From contig PQXE01000008.1 of assembly GCA_003194495.1 (NCBI GenBank), positions 1-58,659 on the forward strand: a stretch of DNA of 58,659 nt, given 5' to 3'. The stretch comes from Deltaproteobacteria bacterium (GTDB lineage: Bacteria; Desulfobacterota; Dissulfuribacteria; Dissulfuribacterales; UBA3076). Numbering within the stretch: the stretch's first letter is position 1; each line of letters opens with the position of its first letter. The notes beneath the pieces were generated by a model. That model had not been told where the DNA came from. It saw only the letters and a program-made list of their open reading frames with translations, and did no database searches. Position numbers and translations under genes: made by a program. This document shows positions 1-8,933 of the stretch, in pieces.

Positions 1-227
1 TAGACCATTTTTGCCACAAACGCCCGAGCAATAGCAATACGATCTTCAAGAGGCCGTCCTGGAAAACCGACGCAATTTTGGATAAAGGCCTCTATACGAA
101 TAATTTCCAGGGCAGTTACGAGTTGTAATTGCTTATTAGTCAGCTCGCCAATTTTCTCTTCCATCCAGGGGAAAAGAGAGTCTTGAATCCTGAACCAATA
201 GCCGGACAGGTTATCAAACAGGCTCAT
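1..227 (-). mobile_element. IS transposase, N-terminal part (runs off the window)
   Basis: An open frame starts at ATG 227 behind a strong GGAGG-type ribosome-binding site (about 231-240) and leaves the window at base 1, so only about 75 residues are visible. The opening MSLFDNLSGYWF and the later GRPLEDRIAIARAFVAK resemble the DUF772-type N-terminal domain of DDE transposases in the IS5/IS1182 group. In those families this domain precedes the catalytic core, which is outside the window. It would cut and paste its own element. The element end should lie somewhere in 230-420, but I could not fix its inverted repeat. It flanks the vapBC scar, consistent with a rearrangement hot spot. Confidence 0.6.
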
Positions 228-501
228 TCCCACCCCCTCCTTTTTTTGATCTTTACTAATTAGTAATGAATCTATATAATATAGATAACGAAGTATTGCA
301 ACATTTTTCGTAGTTTATTTGAAGTCAAAAAATTATTCATTGACACTTTCATAAAATACAATTTGATGGTATCATTTTAAAAATTTATTCTATTTTTTTG
401 CTTTCTCAAAAGCCAAAAAAACATTTTATTCTCTGAGTTTTGCAAGAGGCTCTACGGAGAGAATCAATGTAAATACACCAGGAATAAATTGAGGTTGAAA
501 A
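228..501. other. AT-rich gap between transposase and vapB remnant
   Basis: This 274-base stretch is very AT-rich and has no convincing gene. It must contain the upstream region and probably one terminus of the element whose transposase starts at 227. A palindromic CTAATTAG at about 257-264 is visible. I see no terminator or RNA gene. Confidence 0.4.
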
Positions 502-585
502 ATGCTGGAAGTCAAAGCGAGATTAGGTGATAAAGGAAAGGATGAGTTGATCAAAGATAGACGTAAAGAGGCAGCACATGAGTGA
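502..585 (+). pseudogene. VapB-type antitoxin remnant (C-terminal end only)
   Basis: A 27-codon frame ends in DELIKDRRKEAAHE, the usual C-terminal tail of AbrB-fold VapB antitoxins, where it contacts the toxin. An in-frame stop lies immediately before the ATG and the DNA-binding N-terminal half is absent, so this is a fragment. Its stop codon overlaps the start of the adjoining toxin remnant by 8 bases, as in intact vapBC operons. The family assignment rests on this short tail and the toxin start beside it. Confidence 0.5.
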
Positions 586-646
586 TGTTGTGCTTGATGC
601 TTCAGCGCTTTTGGCAATCTTGAATGAAGAAACGGGTACAGATAAA
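578..646 (+). pseudogene. VapC (PIN-domain toxin) remnant, first 23 codons
   Basis: MSDVVLDASALLAILNEETG is the standard opening of a VapC PIN-domain RNase: the first catalytic Asp is in DASALLA and the conserved Glu in NEE. After about codon 23 similarity to the family stops and the frame continues, without meaning, antisense through yraN. The remaining 100 or so residues with the other acidic residues are missing. The break lies within about 10 bases of the yraN stop codon, which suggests a deletion or recombination joining a vapBC locus to the rnhB-yraN operon. Confidence 0.6.
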
Positions 647-655
647 ATGGATCCT

Positions 656-1030
656 TTACTCTTCCAGGTCGAACGCCCAGGGTATATGTTCAATGATTGG
701 TTTCCAAGTACCATGAAACATGATTGCCAAGACATCAAATCGAATTTCCCTTTCCAGGCAACCCTTTTTCTGGAGGTACCACTTGGCAACACGTATAATC
801 TGACGCTTTTTGTGATAGGTTATTGCCTCTTGGGGCAGACCATATTTAGCGCTTACCCGGGACTTTACCTCCACAAAGATTATCCGTGAGCGGTCCTCAA
901 GGATCATGTCTATCTCACCGCACTTCACCCTGTAGTTTCGCTCAAGGACATGATATCCCTTCTCTATGAAAAAGGCTTCAGCAAGTCTCTCTGCCTTTTC
1001 CCCTAATTCCTTGGCATATCTGGGTCTCAA
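656..1030 (-). CDS. yraN: YraN/UPF0102 family endonuclease-like protein
   Basis: A 124-residue protein of usual family length. It carries the restriction-endonuclease-like core, with GEIDMILEDRSRIIFVEVKSR around residues 38-58 giving the D-x(n)-E-x-K metal-binding pattern. The family is widespread and its exact role is still poorly defined; Holliday-junction or DNA-processing roles have been proposed. The start is TTG at 1030: CAGGAG lies 6 bases upstream and the codon overlaps the rnhB stop as TTGA, so translation is probably coupled. It is the last gene of the ffh-to-yraN operon and ends at the junction with the vapC remnant. Confidence 0.88.
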   Translation of the reverse strand: MRPRYAKELGEKAERLAEAFFIEKGYHVLERNYRVKCGEIDMILEDRSRIIFVEVKSRVSAKYGLPQEAITYHKKRQIIRVAKWYLQKKGCLEREIRFDVLAIMFHGTWKPIIEHIPWAFDLEE

Positions 1031-1677
1031 TCGTACTCCTGGGATATTGTTGTGTACTCCCTCACTCCTTTAAAGGTTTTCCTGTGGATCGGACAACAGC
1101 CATAGAGCTTGATAGCCTTACGGTGTTCTGAAGTTGCATAGCCTTTGTTGCCGGCAAAATTGTAATGGGGATAATTCCGGTGCATCTCTTCCATAAGGCT
1201 GTCTCTAAAGACTTTGGCCACTATTGATGCGGCTGCCACGGAAAGAGACCTCTGGTCTCCCTTTACCAGAGTCTTTTGAGGCAAAGTGTGAGGAATTGGT
1301 TGATTGCCGTCAATAAGTAAGGCCCTGGGCCGCAGGTCCAGACTATCAACGGCATGGGCCATTGCCTTAAGGCTGGCTCTAAGGATATTTATCCGGTCTA
1401 TTTCAGCAGATTCCACCTGGGCCACAGAGACCGCCAGGGCCTTTTCTCTTATCGCCATGTTAAGAACTTCCCTCTGTTTTGAGGAAAGAACCTTTGAATC
1501 TCGGACACATGGAAGATGAATATCAGGAGAAAATATTACGGCGGCAGCTACTACAGGCCCTGCCAGACACCCGCGGCCGACTTCGTCAAGACCGGCAACC
1601 GGATCGAGACCATGGTCCCGCAGACTGCGTTCAAAGTACAAGAGATCCTGTCCGGAATCTCCGCCTCCGGTCTTCAT
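1027..1677 (-). CDS. rnhB: Ribonuclease HII
   Basis: RNase HII cleaves RNA in RNA-DNA hybrids and starts removal of misincorporated ribonucleotides. The N-terminal motif GLDEVGRGCLAGPV supplies the D-E metal ligands of the family (D-E-x-G-R-G), and later Asp residues (LLIDGNQ, VKGDQRS) complete the site. From ATG 1677 the protein is 216 residues, normal for the family. A longer frame from 1710 exists, but its first 11 codons lie in the intergenic repeat at 1684-1990, so 1677 is preferred. No clear Shine-Dalgarno precedes it because the repeat end sits 7 bases away. The gene overlaps yraN. Confidence 0.93.
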   Translation of the reverse strand: MKTGGGDSGQDLLYFERSLRDHGLDPVAGLDEVGRGCLAGPVVAAAVIFSPDIHLPCVRDSKVLSSKQREVLNMAIREKALAVSVAQVESAEIDRINILRASLKAMAHAVDSLDLRPRALLIDGNQPIPHTLPQKTLVKGDQRSLSVAAASIVAKVFRDSLMEEMHRNYPHYNFAGNKGYATSEHRKAIKLYGCCPIHRKTFKGVREYTTISQEYD

Positions 1678-1683
1678 GAAATC

Positions 1684-1990
1684 GTAACCGTTCACGGGAT
1701 TACAACGCATGTTTTACCGCAACCCATCGAACGTAATCATTCACTTCCCCCCCTGACAGCCGACAGCCTTTTTCGGGTTTCAAAGCACAATCCGTTGAGA
1801 ATACGCCTTTTGGTGCAACCTTGTCCGCGGTCGAAACCCTGCAAAAGCCTGTCGACTGCCAGGGAGTGTGAACGGTTACCACCGAACTGTAAGGGTGCTG
1901 CAGATGCGAGGCGTACGGGTACGCAGACGTACTTCCTGTACTTCAAGTGCCCGACAACAAAGCAGGTGCGGTGCCATGTGAACGCTTACA
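1684..1990. repeat. Composite intergenic repeat: element A split by element B
   Basis: The outer parts (about 1684-1728 and 1880-1990) match the two halves of the dispersed element A seen intact at 14499-14659, 21522-21679, 23685-23840 and 42853-43000. The middle (about 1733-1878) matches, in inverse orientation, element B at 46541-46688 upstream of nadD. The end 12-mer GTAACCGTTCAC and the AACGCTTAC end are both present. It fills the whole rnhB-rplS gap, touching within 7 bases of the rnhB start and 6 bases of the rplS stop. Confidence 0.8.
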
Positions 1991-1995
1991 TGAAA

Positions 1996-2346
1996 TCAAG
2001 TACGAGGACTCACCTTCTGCCGTGCCGCTCTACCCTTTAGACCACGTAGATAGTAAAATTTGGCCCGGTTGTGCCGACCTTCTTTTGCCAATTCTATTTT
2101 TTCGATCCTGGGAGAGTGTATGGGGAAAATGCGTTCTACGCCAACGCCGTAAGAGACCTTTCTTACAGTAAAACTCTCAGACATGCCGCTGCCCCTGCGG
2201 CTGATTACCACGCCTTCAAATATCTGTATACGTTCCTTTTCCTCTGTCTCCCGAATCTTGACATGAACACGCACCGTATCTCCGGGCCTGAAGCGCGAAA
2301 TATCCGCTCGCATCTCTTCAAGTTCAAGTCTACGTATAATTTCCAT
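1996..2346 (-). CDS. rplS: 50S ribosomal protein L19
   Basis: L19 sits at the 30S-50S interface of the ribosome. The 116-residue protein shows the family core: [12 protein letters not shown], then [31 protein letters not shown], and the C-terminal [24 protein letters not shown] 2346 follows an AGGAGG motif at about 2354-2359. It lies between the SPOUT methyltransferase gene (gap about 76 bases) and rnhB, the usual order in this phylum. Its stop is 6 bases from a repeat element. Confidence 0.97.
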   Translation of the reverse strand: MEIIRRLELEEMRADISRFRPGDTVRVHVKIRETEEKERIQIFEGVVISRRGSGMSESFTVRKVSYGVGVERIFPIHSPRIEKIELAKEGRHNRAKFYYLRGLKGRAARQKVSPRT

Positions 2347-2422
2347 CTGTTATATCCTCCTGGAAATATTGAATGCTAAATTAATAAAACTTTTTTACCA
2401 TAATTCAACATTCAACATTTTA

Positions 2423-2995
2423 TTAATTTCTATTCCCCAAAAGCCGATCCAAGGTTATTGCAACTGCACTGCGGACCGGCAAATGATTGTATTCCCGATT
2501 CCCCTCTATGGGGGAAATTACTCCATCAACACTTTCAAGCACACTGTTATCAAATCCGGAAGCAGTGCCGAAAAGAAGCAAAATGCTGTCACGGCCTTGA
2601 TCTTCTATTTTTTTCCTCAAACCGGACCAATCCTCAGAATTCGGCCGTTTCTTGGCAGTAGTGGCATATACAAGAACGCGTCTTCCTGTCTCAAGGGTTA
2701 TCTCGCTACAGACCTTTTCAATATCTTTCGCAATCCTTATAAGCCCCATGGCCTCCCGTCTATCCGGATTGATATCCCCCCCGACTCCTTCCAGCCAGTG
2801 ATCAATCAGGCTTTTTGCCAATACCTGCTGATCATACAATGGAGTAACCAGGTAATATGCCGAAAGCTCATAGGTCCGGGCCAGCCTTGCTATATCATGG
2901 ATGTCCAGGTTGGTAATGGCCGAGGCTATTAACTCACCATGACGATTCAGGACCGGATAATGGACCAGAGCAAGGTAGATCAGCTTTCTTCCCAC
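2423..2995 (-). CDS. SPOUT-fold RNA methyltransferase of the TrmD-associated family (PF09936-like)
   Basis: A 190-residue protein matching the family annotated as SAM-dependent RNA methyltransferase that sits between trmD and rplS in many Desulfobacterota. Visible hallmarks are LALVHYPVLNRHGE, NLDIHDIARLARTY, YYLVTPL, the LLFGTASG loop and the C-terminal EYNHLPVRSAVAITLDRLLG, which resembles the SAM-binding trefoil-knot region of SPOUT enzymes. The RNA target is not established for the family as far as I know. It overlaps the trmD 3' end by 16 bases, implying coupled translation. The operon context suggests a tRNA or rRNA substrate. Confidence 0.8.
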   Translation of the reverse strand: MGRKLIYLALVHYPVLNRHGELIASAITNLDIHDIARLARTYELSAYYLVTPLYDQQVLAKSLIDHWLEGVGGDINPDRREAMGLIRIAKDIEKVCSEITLETGRRVLVYATTAKKRPNSEDWSGLRKKIEDQGRDSILLLFGTASGFDNSVLESVDGVISPIEGNREYNHLPVRSAVAITLDRLLGNRN

Positions 2996-3714
2996 CCCAG
3001 GCTCCTGAGGTATTTAATGTCTTTTTCATCCAATCGGGCACTGTCAAGGAGTTCCGGCCTGTGTTCATAAGTAAGGCCAAGGGATTGCTCCCTTCTCCAT
3101 TTTGCAATTTTTGCATGGTCTCCAGACAGTAATACCTCCGGGACCTCCCAGTCATTAAAGACCCTGGGACGGGTGTATTGAGGAAATTCCAGGAGCCCGT
3201 CACTGAAAGAATCCTTCTCTGCTGATGACTCACATCCCAGGACACCCGGTATAAGCCTGCTAACGGCCTCTATCACTACAAGGGCTGCGATCTCGCCGCC
3301 GGACAGGACATAATCTCCGACAGACAACTCAATATCTACGCAGTGTTCTCGGATTCGCTCATCCACTCCTTCGTATCGGCCACACACAAGGATAAGCCTC
3401 TGGAGCTGAGCAAGCTCCCCGGCCAGGGCCTGATCAAGTAACTTTCCTCTGGGGCTTAGCAAAATGACCCTGGCCCCAGGCGGCTCTTTTTTCAGGACAT
3501 CAAGGGCCTTATAGATTGGCTCGGGCTTCATCACCATGCCCTCTCCACCACCAAAGGGTCTGTCATCAGTGGTCCGGTGCCTGTCTGTAGTAAAATTCCT
3601 GAGGTTGACTGTCCTGACCTTCAGGATATCCGCCTCAATGGCCCGCCTTACCACCCCATCCTTTAAGGATGAATCAAAAAAATGGGGGAAGATAGTAACT
3701 ATGTCAAAGAGCAT
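2980..3714 (-). CDS. trmD: tRNA (guanine37-N1)-methyltransferase
   Basis: TrmD methylates G37 of tRNAs that read codons starting with C, preventing +1 frameshifts. The sequence has the typical opening MLFDIVTIFPHFF, the SAM-knot elements ILLSPRGKLLDQ, LVCGRYEGVDERI and YVLSGGEIAALVVIEAVSRLIPGVLG, and the C-terminal TRPRVFNDWEVPEVLLSGDH. From ATG 3714 it is 244 residues, the normal length; an upstream in-frame start at 3726 would add four residues unusual for the family. It overlaps rimM by 11 bases and the following methyltransferase by 16. Confidence 0.97.
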   Translation of the reverse strand: MLFDIVTIFPHFFDSSLKDGVVRRAIEADILKVRTVNLRNFTTDRHRTTDDRPFGGGEGMVMKPEPIYKALDVLKKEPPGARVILLSPRGKLLDQALAGELAQLQRLILVCGRYEGVDERIREHCVDIELSVGDYVLSGGEIAALVVIEAVSRLIPGVLGCESSAEKDSFSDGLLEFPQYTRPRVFNDWEVPEVLLSGDHAKIAKWRREQSLGLTYEHRPELLDSARLDEKDIKYLRSLGWEES

Positions 3715-4237
3715 TGGCCTCAACAAGGCCGGGGGGAAGATCTACCACCATGACGCCCTTTTTAAGGTCGATATTTTTCACCATATGCTCAACAGCAGGC
3801 ACAAGGATCTCTCCCTTGTCACCCTTAACCACATAGACATCATGGGCGCCTGTTGCCAAGACATCGGATAAAATTCCCAATTTTTCCCCTTTGGCACTCA
3901 CAACGGAAAGTCCCTCAATCTCGTGCCGGTAATATTCTCCCTCAGCCAGTGGCGACAGCTTGGCCCTATCCAGGAAGATCTCTTTGCCAACAAAAGATCC
4001 TGCCTGTGCTCTGTCAACTACACCTTCAAGTGCCAGGATCACGCTTTGACCTTTTTTGACTCGGGCCTTAAGCACCCTTTGATGCACTTTGTCGCCGTAT
4101 TTGCCCTGAACAAAAAGGTCTTTGTAGTCTAAAAAATATTCTACATCCGAGTAGGAATACACTTGTACCTCACCACGTATTCCATGGGTCTTTACAATCC
4201 TGCCAAGGGCAAAAAACAAGGTATCAGCGCCCATCAA
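3704..4237 (-). CDS. rimM: Ribosome maturation factor RimM
   Basis: RimM binds S19 and assists maturation of the 30S head. The 177-residue protein has the N-terminal barrel (FALGRIVKTHGIRGEVQVYS, then the residues up to about 95) and the C-terminal PRC-barrel (EYYRHEIEGLSVVSAKGEKLGILSDV split over about 100-170, ending LVPAVEHMVKNIDLKKGVMVVDLPPGL). Length is as expected. The start codon abuts the khpA stop directly and the 3' end overlaps trmD, so the three genes are probably translated as a coupled set. Confidence 0.95.
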   Translation of the reverse strand: MMGADTLFFALGRIVKTHGIRGEVQVYSYSDVEYFLDYKDLFVQGKYGDKVHQRVLKARVKKGQSVILALEGVVDRAQAGSFVGKEIFLDRAKLSPLAEGEYYRHEIEGLSVVSAKGEKLGILSDVLATGAHDVYVVKGDKGEILVPAVEHMVKNIDLKKGVMVVDLPPGLVEANAL

Positions 4238-4468
4238 CTATTCAAGTATTTCTAAAACCGACCTCTTCCGCAGTTTTGTGGATGCAGCATTGAGTATGGT
4301 CCTCATTGCTCTGGCGGTACGCCCCTGCCGGCCTATCACCTTTCCAAGGTCTTCCTTGGATACCTTAAGTTCCAGAACCGATGTCTGTTCTCCTTCGACC
4401 TCGTTTACCTTCACCGCCTCAGGATTATCTACCAGTGCCTTTGCTATGTATTCAACCAGCTCCTTCAT
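4238..4468 (-). CDS. khpA: KH-domain RNA-binding protein KhpA (YlqC family)
   Basis: A 76-residue single KH domain. The GXXG loop is seen in [17 protein letters not shown], which contacts single-stranded RNA. KhpA-type proteins act with KhpB/EloR or in sRNA networks and are commonly encoded between rpsP and rimM, as here. The C-terminus [12 protein letters not shown] is typical. The rpsP-khpA gap of about 127 bases contains nothing I can name. There is no spacing to rimM, so coexpression is likely. Confidence 0.92.
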   Translation of the reverse strand: MKELVEYIAKALVDNPEAVKVNEVEGEQTSVLELKVSKEDLGKVIGRQGRTARAMRTILNAASTKLRKRSVLEILE

Positions 4469-4595
4469 CGTTAGTCTCCGCAGTCAATGTCCTTGTGTGG
4501 CGGTATTATTATGCTGAACCGCTTACAAAGCTCAATATTTTGTTCGAGGGCAACGCAGCCATCGGGCAAAAGATGAGGTTTTGTAGGTGGCTCAC

Positions 4596-4856
4596 TTACA
4601 GTCGAGCAGGTTCCATTGGGTGGGTGGCTTTTTTAAGCAAGGACCTCACTGTATCTGAGGGCTTAGCGCCCAAACTCAGCCATTTGTCTACTTTGGATGA
4701 GTCAACCTTGAATTCCGCCGGGTCCTTTAGAGGATCGTAGGTTCCGAGGATTTCGAGAAATTTTCCATCTCTTGCAGCCTCGGAGTTTGCCGCCACCACA
4801 CGATAAAACGGCTTCTTCTTGCGTCCATGCCTGGTCAAACGAATCTTTATTGCCAT
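4596..4856 (-). CDS. rpsP: 30S ribosomal protein S16
   Basis: S16 stabilises the 30S body. The 86-residue sequence has the family signature [21 protein letters not shown] near the N-terminus and [14 protein letters not shown] in the middle, ending [17 protein letters not shown]. Length and order next to ffh (19-base gap) are standard. A GGAGGT motif just before ATG 4856 serves as ribosome-binding site. Confidence 0.97.
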   Translation of the reverse strand: MAIKIRLTRHGRKKKPFYRVVAANSEAARDGKFLEILGTYDPLKDPAEFKVDSSKVDKWLSLGAKPSDTVRSLLKKATHPMEPARL

Positions 4857-4875
4857 TTTTACCTCCGAAAATAAT

Positions 4876-6207
4876 TCAAAAGGGCAAAAGCCCTTTAGGG
4901 AATTGTTTAAAATTTGATTTTCTCATTTTTTTGAGCATTTTGTTCATTGCCGTATAATTTTTAAGAAGGCGATTTACATCCTGGACCGCAGTGCCGCTAC
5001 CATTGGCTATCCTCTTTCTCCGGCTGGCATTGATGATAGTGTAACTCCTGCGCTCCTGGGGTGTCATGGAGTTAATAATAGCCTCCACCCGTATGAGTTC
5101 TTTTTCGTCAGGGGCCAACCCCTTCAACTGCTTCATCTTGTTTAGACCGGGAATCATGGAAATAATTTGTTCAAAACTTCCCATCTTTCTTATCTGCCGC
5201 AGTTGGTCTCTGAAGTCCTCCAGAGTGAAACTGTTCGTTTTAAGCTTGTTCTGAAGCTCCAAGGCCTTTTTCTGGTCAATGGTATCCTGGGCCTTCTCAA
5301 TCAGGCCGAGAACATCCCCCATGCCGAGAATTCGGTTAGCTATCCGGTCAGGATGGAAGGGCTCCAGGGCGTCAAGTTTTTCACCGACACCTACAAGCTT
5401 GATGGATTTTCCTGTAACTGCCTGTATTGAAAGGGCCGCACCGCCTCTGGCGTCACCCTCAATCTTGGTAAGCACAACGCCTGTAATCGAAAGTTCCTGG
5501 TCAAATTTTTGAGCTACATTGACGGCATCCTGTCCGGTCATGGCGTCTGCTACAAGCAAAATTTCCTGGGGAGACACCACGGCATTTATTTCCCTGAGTT
5601 CCCCCATTAGGGCATCGTCTATGTGCAAACGGCCTGCAGTATCAATGATAACCGTATCGAGGCGAGCAAGTTCTGCTTTGGCAACTGCCTGTTTGGCTAT
5701 GTCCACAGGAGACATGGCCGACTCCGAAGGAAATACATCAATTTTTAACTGGTCCCCAAGAATCTTCAACTGCTTTATGGCCGCGGGCCTGTAAACATCG
5801 GCAGGCACAAGGTAGGGTTTTCGACCCTTTGACTTCAGCCGGCGAGCGAGCTTTGCAGCAGTGGTGGTCTTACCCGAACCCTGAAGACCCACCAGAAGTA
5901 TAACTGCAGGCTGGCGTCCAGCCAGATCGAGCCTCTTATTATGCCCCCCAAGTAAGGCTATAAGCTCCTCATGGACTATTTTTACAACCTGCTGGGCCGG
6001 AGTCAGACTTTCCATCACCTCCTGCCCCACAGCCCGCTCTTTCACCCGGGCAATGAAGTCCTTTACCACCTTATAGTTTACGTCCGCCTCCAAAAGGGCC
6101 AGGCGGACCTCTCTCAGGCCATCCTGGATATTCTTCTCTGAAAGCTTTCCGTAACCCTTAAGGCGTTTGAATACGGAATCCAGGCGCTCACTCAGATTAT
6201 CAAACAT
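4876..6207 (-). CDS. ffh: Signal recognition particle protein Ffh
   Basis: Ffh with 4.5S RNA recognises signal sequences and targets nascent membrane proteins to FtsY. The 443-residue protein has the N domain (1-85), the G domain with P-loop [14 protein letters not shown] near 107-120, [10 protein letters not shown] near 190, [10 protein letters not shown] near 248 and the GMGD closing loop, then the M domain with the SRP RNA-binding region [10 protein letters not shown] near 394. It is the promoter-proximal gene of the minus-strand block down to yraN. The gap to lon (175 bases) holds a simple tandem repeat. Confidence 0.97.
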   Translation of the reverse strand: MFDNLSERLDSVFKRLKGYGKLSEKNIQDGLREVRLALLEADVNYKVVKDFIARVKERAVGQEVMESLTPAQQVVKIVHEELIALLGGHNKRLDLAGRQPAVILLVGLQGSGKTTTAAKLARRLKSKGRKPYLVPADVYRPAAIKQLKILGDQLKIDVFPSESAMSPVDIAKQAVAKAELARLDTVIIDTAGRLHIDDALMGELREINAVVSPQEILLVADAMTGQDAVNVAQKFDQELSITGVVLTKIEGDARGGAALSIQAVTGKSIKLVGVGEKLDALEPFHPDRIANRILGMGDVLGLIEKAQDTIDQKKALELQNKLKTNSFTLEDFRDQLRQIRKMGSFEQIISMIPGLNKMKQLKGLAPDEKELIRVEAIINSMTPQERRSYTIINASRRKRIANGSGTAVQDVNRLLKNYTAMNKMLKKMRKSNFKQFPKGLLPF

Positions 6208-6237
6208 GCTCTTTTACGTCGAAAATTTTTGTAGTCC

Positions 6238-6294
6238 ATAACTTATAGTTCGTGGTTCGTGGTTCGTGGTTCGTAGTTCATAGTTCGTAGTTCG
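6238..6294. repeat. TTCGTGG-type short tandem repeat
   Basis: Seven-base units close to GTTCGTG or GTTCATA recur about six times between ffh and lon. The block is in non-coding sequence. Similar low-complexity blocks with other unit sequences occur in many other gaps of this window. Confidence 0.75.
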
Positions 6295-6382
6295 CTGGCA
6301 CTGATTGCACAAATCAACGGTTCAGATTTTTGGTTAACCCCTGACCCTTTGCTCTTTAAATAATCAGTAAAATCAGAGGAAT

Positions 6383-8764
6383 TTACTTAATTCGTCTTGA
6401 GGTGTCAACCTGACGTTTTTTTCGTCCTTTAGACTTAAACACCACACTTACTGCTTCATCCGCCCTGGATATCAGGTGAAATTTCATGGTTTCCCTGACC
6501 TGGGAAGGTATTTCATCAAGGTCCCCGGCATTGCGCTTGGGCAGAATAATCTCTTTTATCCCGGCCCTGTGGGCACCCAGCACTTTTTCCTTAATCCCGC
6601 CTACTGAAAGGACGAGTCCCCTCAAGGTAATTTCACCGGTCATGGCCACGTCAGGCCTGACAGACCGATCTGTAAAAAGGGATATCAGTGCCATACATAT
6701 AGCCACTCCGGCAGAGGGACCGTCCTTGGGTATGGCCCCTGAGGGAACATGGACATGGATGTCCTCCTCTTTGAATGCGTCGTCCGGGATACCCAGATCT
6801 GATGCCTTGGAACGGATAAAACTCAGGGCGGTCTGGGCGGATTCCTTCATTACATCACCCAGCTTTCCTGTAAGTAATATTTTGCCGGCACCATTCATCT
6901 TACCGGCCTCAATAAACAGGATTTCACCTCCTGAGGGAGTCCATGCCAGTCCCGTAGCCACACCCGGGACCTTGGTCCTTTCCGCAACCTCGGCCACAAA
7001 CTTGGGCGGCCCCAAGTACTCTTGCAGGCCCTTTATCCGTATCTTAACCTTATCAGTCCGCCCTTTGGCCACTTGCTTGGCCACTCCCCGGCACACAGCG
7101 GCTATCTTCCTTTCGAGGTTCCGGACCCCTGCCTCCCGTGTATAGGCGCTAATGATCTTGGACAAGGCCATTTTATTAATACTGAGATTACGCCTGGTCA
7201 GACCATGGGCCTCAATCTGTCTCGGGATCAGGTACTTCCGGGCGATCTCAAGTTTTTCCTCAAGAGTATAGCCTGAGAGTTCCAACACCTCCAACCTGTC
7301 CAGCAGGGGACTTGGTATAGTATCCAAAACATTGGCAGTAGCAATAAAGATCACCTTTGAGAGATCAAACTCTACTCCCAGATAGTGGTCGGTAAACGTA
7401 ATATTCTGTTCAGGATCCAACACCTCCAAAAGGGCCGAAGCCGGGTCCCCCCTGAAATCCATCCCAATTTTGTCAATCTCATCCAGCATCAGCACGGGGT
7501 TTTTGACACCCACTTTTCTGATGCCCTGAACAACACGTCCCGGCATTGCCCCTACATATGTGCGGCGATGTCCGCGAACTTCCGCCTCGTCCCTCATGCC
7601 TCCCAACGCTATCCTTAAAAACTTGCGTCCCATGGAACGGGCTATTGATTTCCCAAGAGAGGTCTTGCCGGTGCCGGGAGGACCATAAAAACACAGAATG
7701 GTTCCCTTGGCGTCGGGTTTGAGCTTTCGTACTGCCAGATACTCTATGATACGATTCTTTACTTTTTCCAGGTCATAGTGATCCTCATTAAGGATACGTT
7801 CTGCATGATCCAGGTCCAGATGATCCTCTGTAAACTCATTCCAGGGAAGCTCAAGCAGCCAGTCAATATAGGTGCGGGCTACAGTATACTCAGGGGCAAA
7901 GGGATGCATCTTGGAAAGGCGGTCAAGCTCACGGGTGGCCTCTTTCATGGCGTCTTCCGGCAGATCCTTGGCCTCCAGCTTTTCCCTCAGTTCCTCGATT
8001 TCATCCGGCTTCTCTTCCCCTTCTCCAAGCTCCTTCTTGATGACCTTAAGCTGTTCTCGCAAAAGGAATTCCTTCTGGGTCTTCTCCACCTGTCCCTTGA
8101 CCTGGGACTGGATCTTGTGTCCAAGTTCGAGAATTTCAAGCTGACCTGTCAGAATACGAAGGGCCGCCTGCAGCCGCTCCTTGACATCCAAGGCTTCCAA
8201 TACAGTCTGCTTATCATCAGTTGAAATATTGAGATGGCTGATCACTATGTCTGCCAGGGCACCTGAATCTTCCACACCCATTATCATCGCCCCGAGCTCT
8301 CTGGGGAGATTGGGAGACAGATCGAGTACCTTGGTAAAAATCTGCCTGACATTTACCGCAAGGGCCTGGATCTCAAGATCATGGCTATCTATGTGCTGTA
8401 CCGGCTCCACCTTTGCCTTTATATACGGTTCCTCTTCTGTAATCTTCAGAAGCCGCACCCTGGTGACCCCTTGAACTATCAGCCTTGCATGGCCCTCCTC
8501 ATTCTTGGCCATCCGGAGTATCAGGCCCACAGTACCTACATTATGGAAACCAAGAGACTCATCATCCCCCTTTTTTTCGCTAAATACCGCTACGGTCCTG
8601 TCTGTTGCAAGGGCGTCATCAACCAGTTTTACGAGATTTGGCTGTTCCACTACCCAAGAAACAACCATATGGGGAAAGAGCACAAGCTCTTTACCGGGCA
8701 ACACCGGAAGCTCGCGGATTGTACTGTGCTTGGTATTCTCTTTTATGTGTGTATTCTCACTCAT
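6383..8764 (-). CDS. lon: ATP-dependent protease Lon (first copy)
   Basis: Lon degrades misfolded and regulatory proteins. Domains in order: N-terminal substrate-binding domain (about 20-210), helical linker (210-320), AAA+ module with Walker A GPPGTGKTSLGKSIA near 360 and Walker B MLDEIDKIG, and the C-terminal serine protease domain with [11 protein letters not shown] (Ser-Lys dyad). ATG 8764 gives 793 residues; the TTG at 8770 is a poorer start. Next to it upstream is an Hsp20 gene, consistent with a proteostasis pair. A second lon lies at 48966-51380. The C-terminus ends in the basic stretch KSKGRKKRQVDTSRRIK. Confidence 0.95.
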   Translation of the reverse strand: MSENTHIKENTKHSTIRELPVLPGKELVLFPHMVVSWVVEQPNLVKLVDDALATDRTVAVFSEKKGDDESLGFHNVGTVGLILRMAKNEEGHARLIVQGVTRVRLLKITEEEPYIKAKVEPVQHIDSHDLEIQALAVNVRQIFTKVLDLSPNLPRELGAMIMGVEDSGALADIVISHLNISTDDKQTVLEALDVKERLQAALRILTGQLEILELGHKIQSQVKGQVEKTQKEFLLREQLKVIKKELGEGEEKPDEIEELREKLEAKDLPEDAMKEATRELDRLSKMHPFAPEYTVARTYIDWLLELPWNEFTEDHLDLDHAERILNEDHYDLEKVKNRIIEYLAVRKLKPDAKGTILCFYGPPGTGKTSLGKSIARSMGRKFLRIALGGMRDEAEVRGHRRTYVGAMPGRVVQGIRKVGVKNPVLMLDEIDKIGMDFRGDPASALLEVLDPEQNITFTDHYLGVEFDLSKVIFIATANVLDTIPSPLLDRLEVLELSGYTLEEKLEIARKYLIPRQIEAHGLTRRNLSINKMALSKIISAYTREAGVRNLERKIAAVCRGVAKQVAKGRTDKVKIRIKGLQEYLGPPKFVAEVAERTKVPGVATGLAWTPSGGEILFIEAGKMNGAGKILLTGKLGDVMKESAQTALSFIRSKASDLGIPDDAFKEEDIHVHVPSGAIPKDGPSAGVAICMALISLFTDRSVRPDVAMTGEITLRGLVLSVGGIKEKVLGAHRAGIKEIILPKRNAGDLDEIPSQVRETMKFHLISRADEAVSVVFKSKGRKKRQVDTSRRIK

Positions 8765-8933
8765 AAGCAATCTTAATTACATCCTTAATTATTCAGGTTG
8801 AAGTATATCAATCATCTCGCAACGCTCGAATGCCCTGTTCCGTCCCTAAAAGCCTTTCACCTTTAGTCTATCCACTTGAATAATTACAAGACATATACCT
8901 TAATTCAACATTCAAAATTTAGTTATATCCGAA

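Noticed and set aside
578..889. A 103-codon frame starting with the VapC opening
   Set aside because: After codon 23 it reads antisense through yraN with no PIN-domain similarity. Only the first 23 codons are reported, as a remnant.
1516..2040. Long plus-strand frames over the rnhB-rplS gap
   Set aside because: They run through repeat elements A and B and antisense to rnhB and show no family similarity. Similar repeat-derived peptides appear at other element copies.
2369..2932. 187-codon frame antisense to the SPOUT methyltransferase
   Set aside because: It is a shadow of a well-supported conserved gene with clear family motifs on the other strand.
6290..6310. Possible sigma-54 promoter TGGCAC...TTGCA upstream of ffh
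   Set aside because: The spacing between the GG and GC elements is two bases too short.
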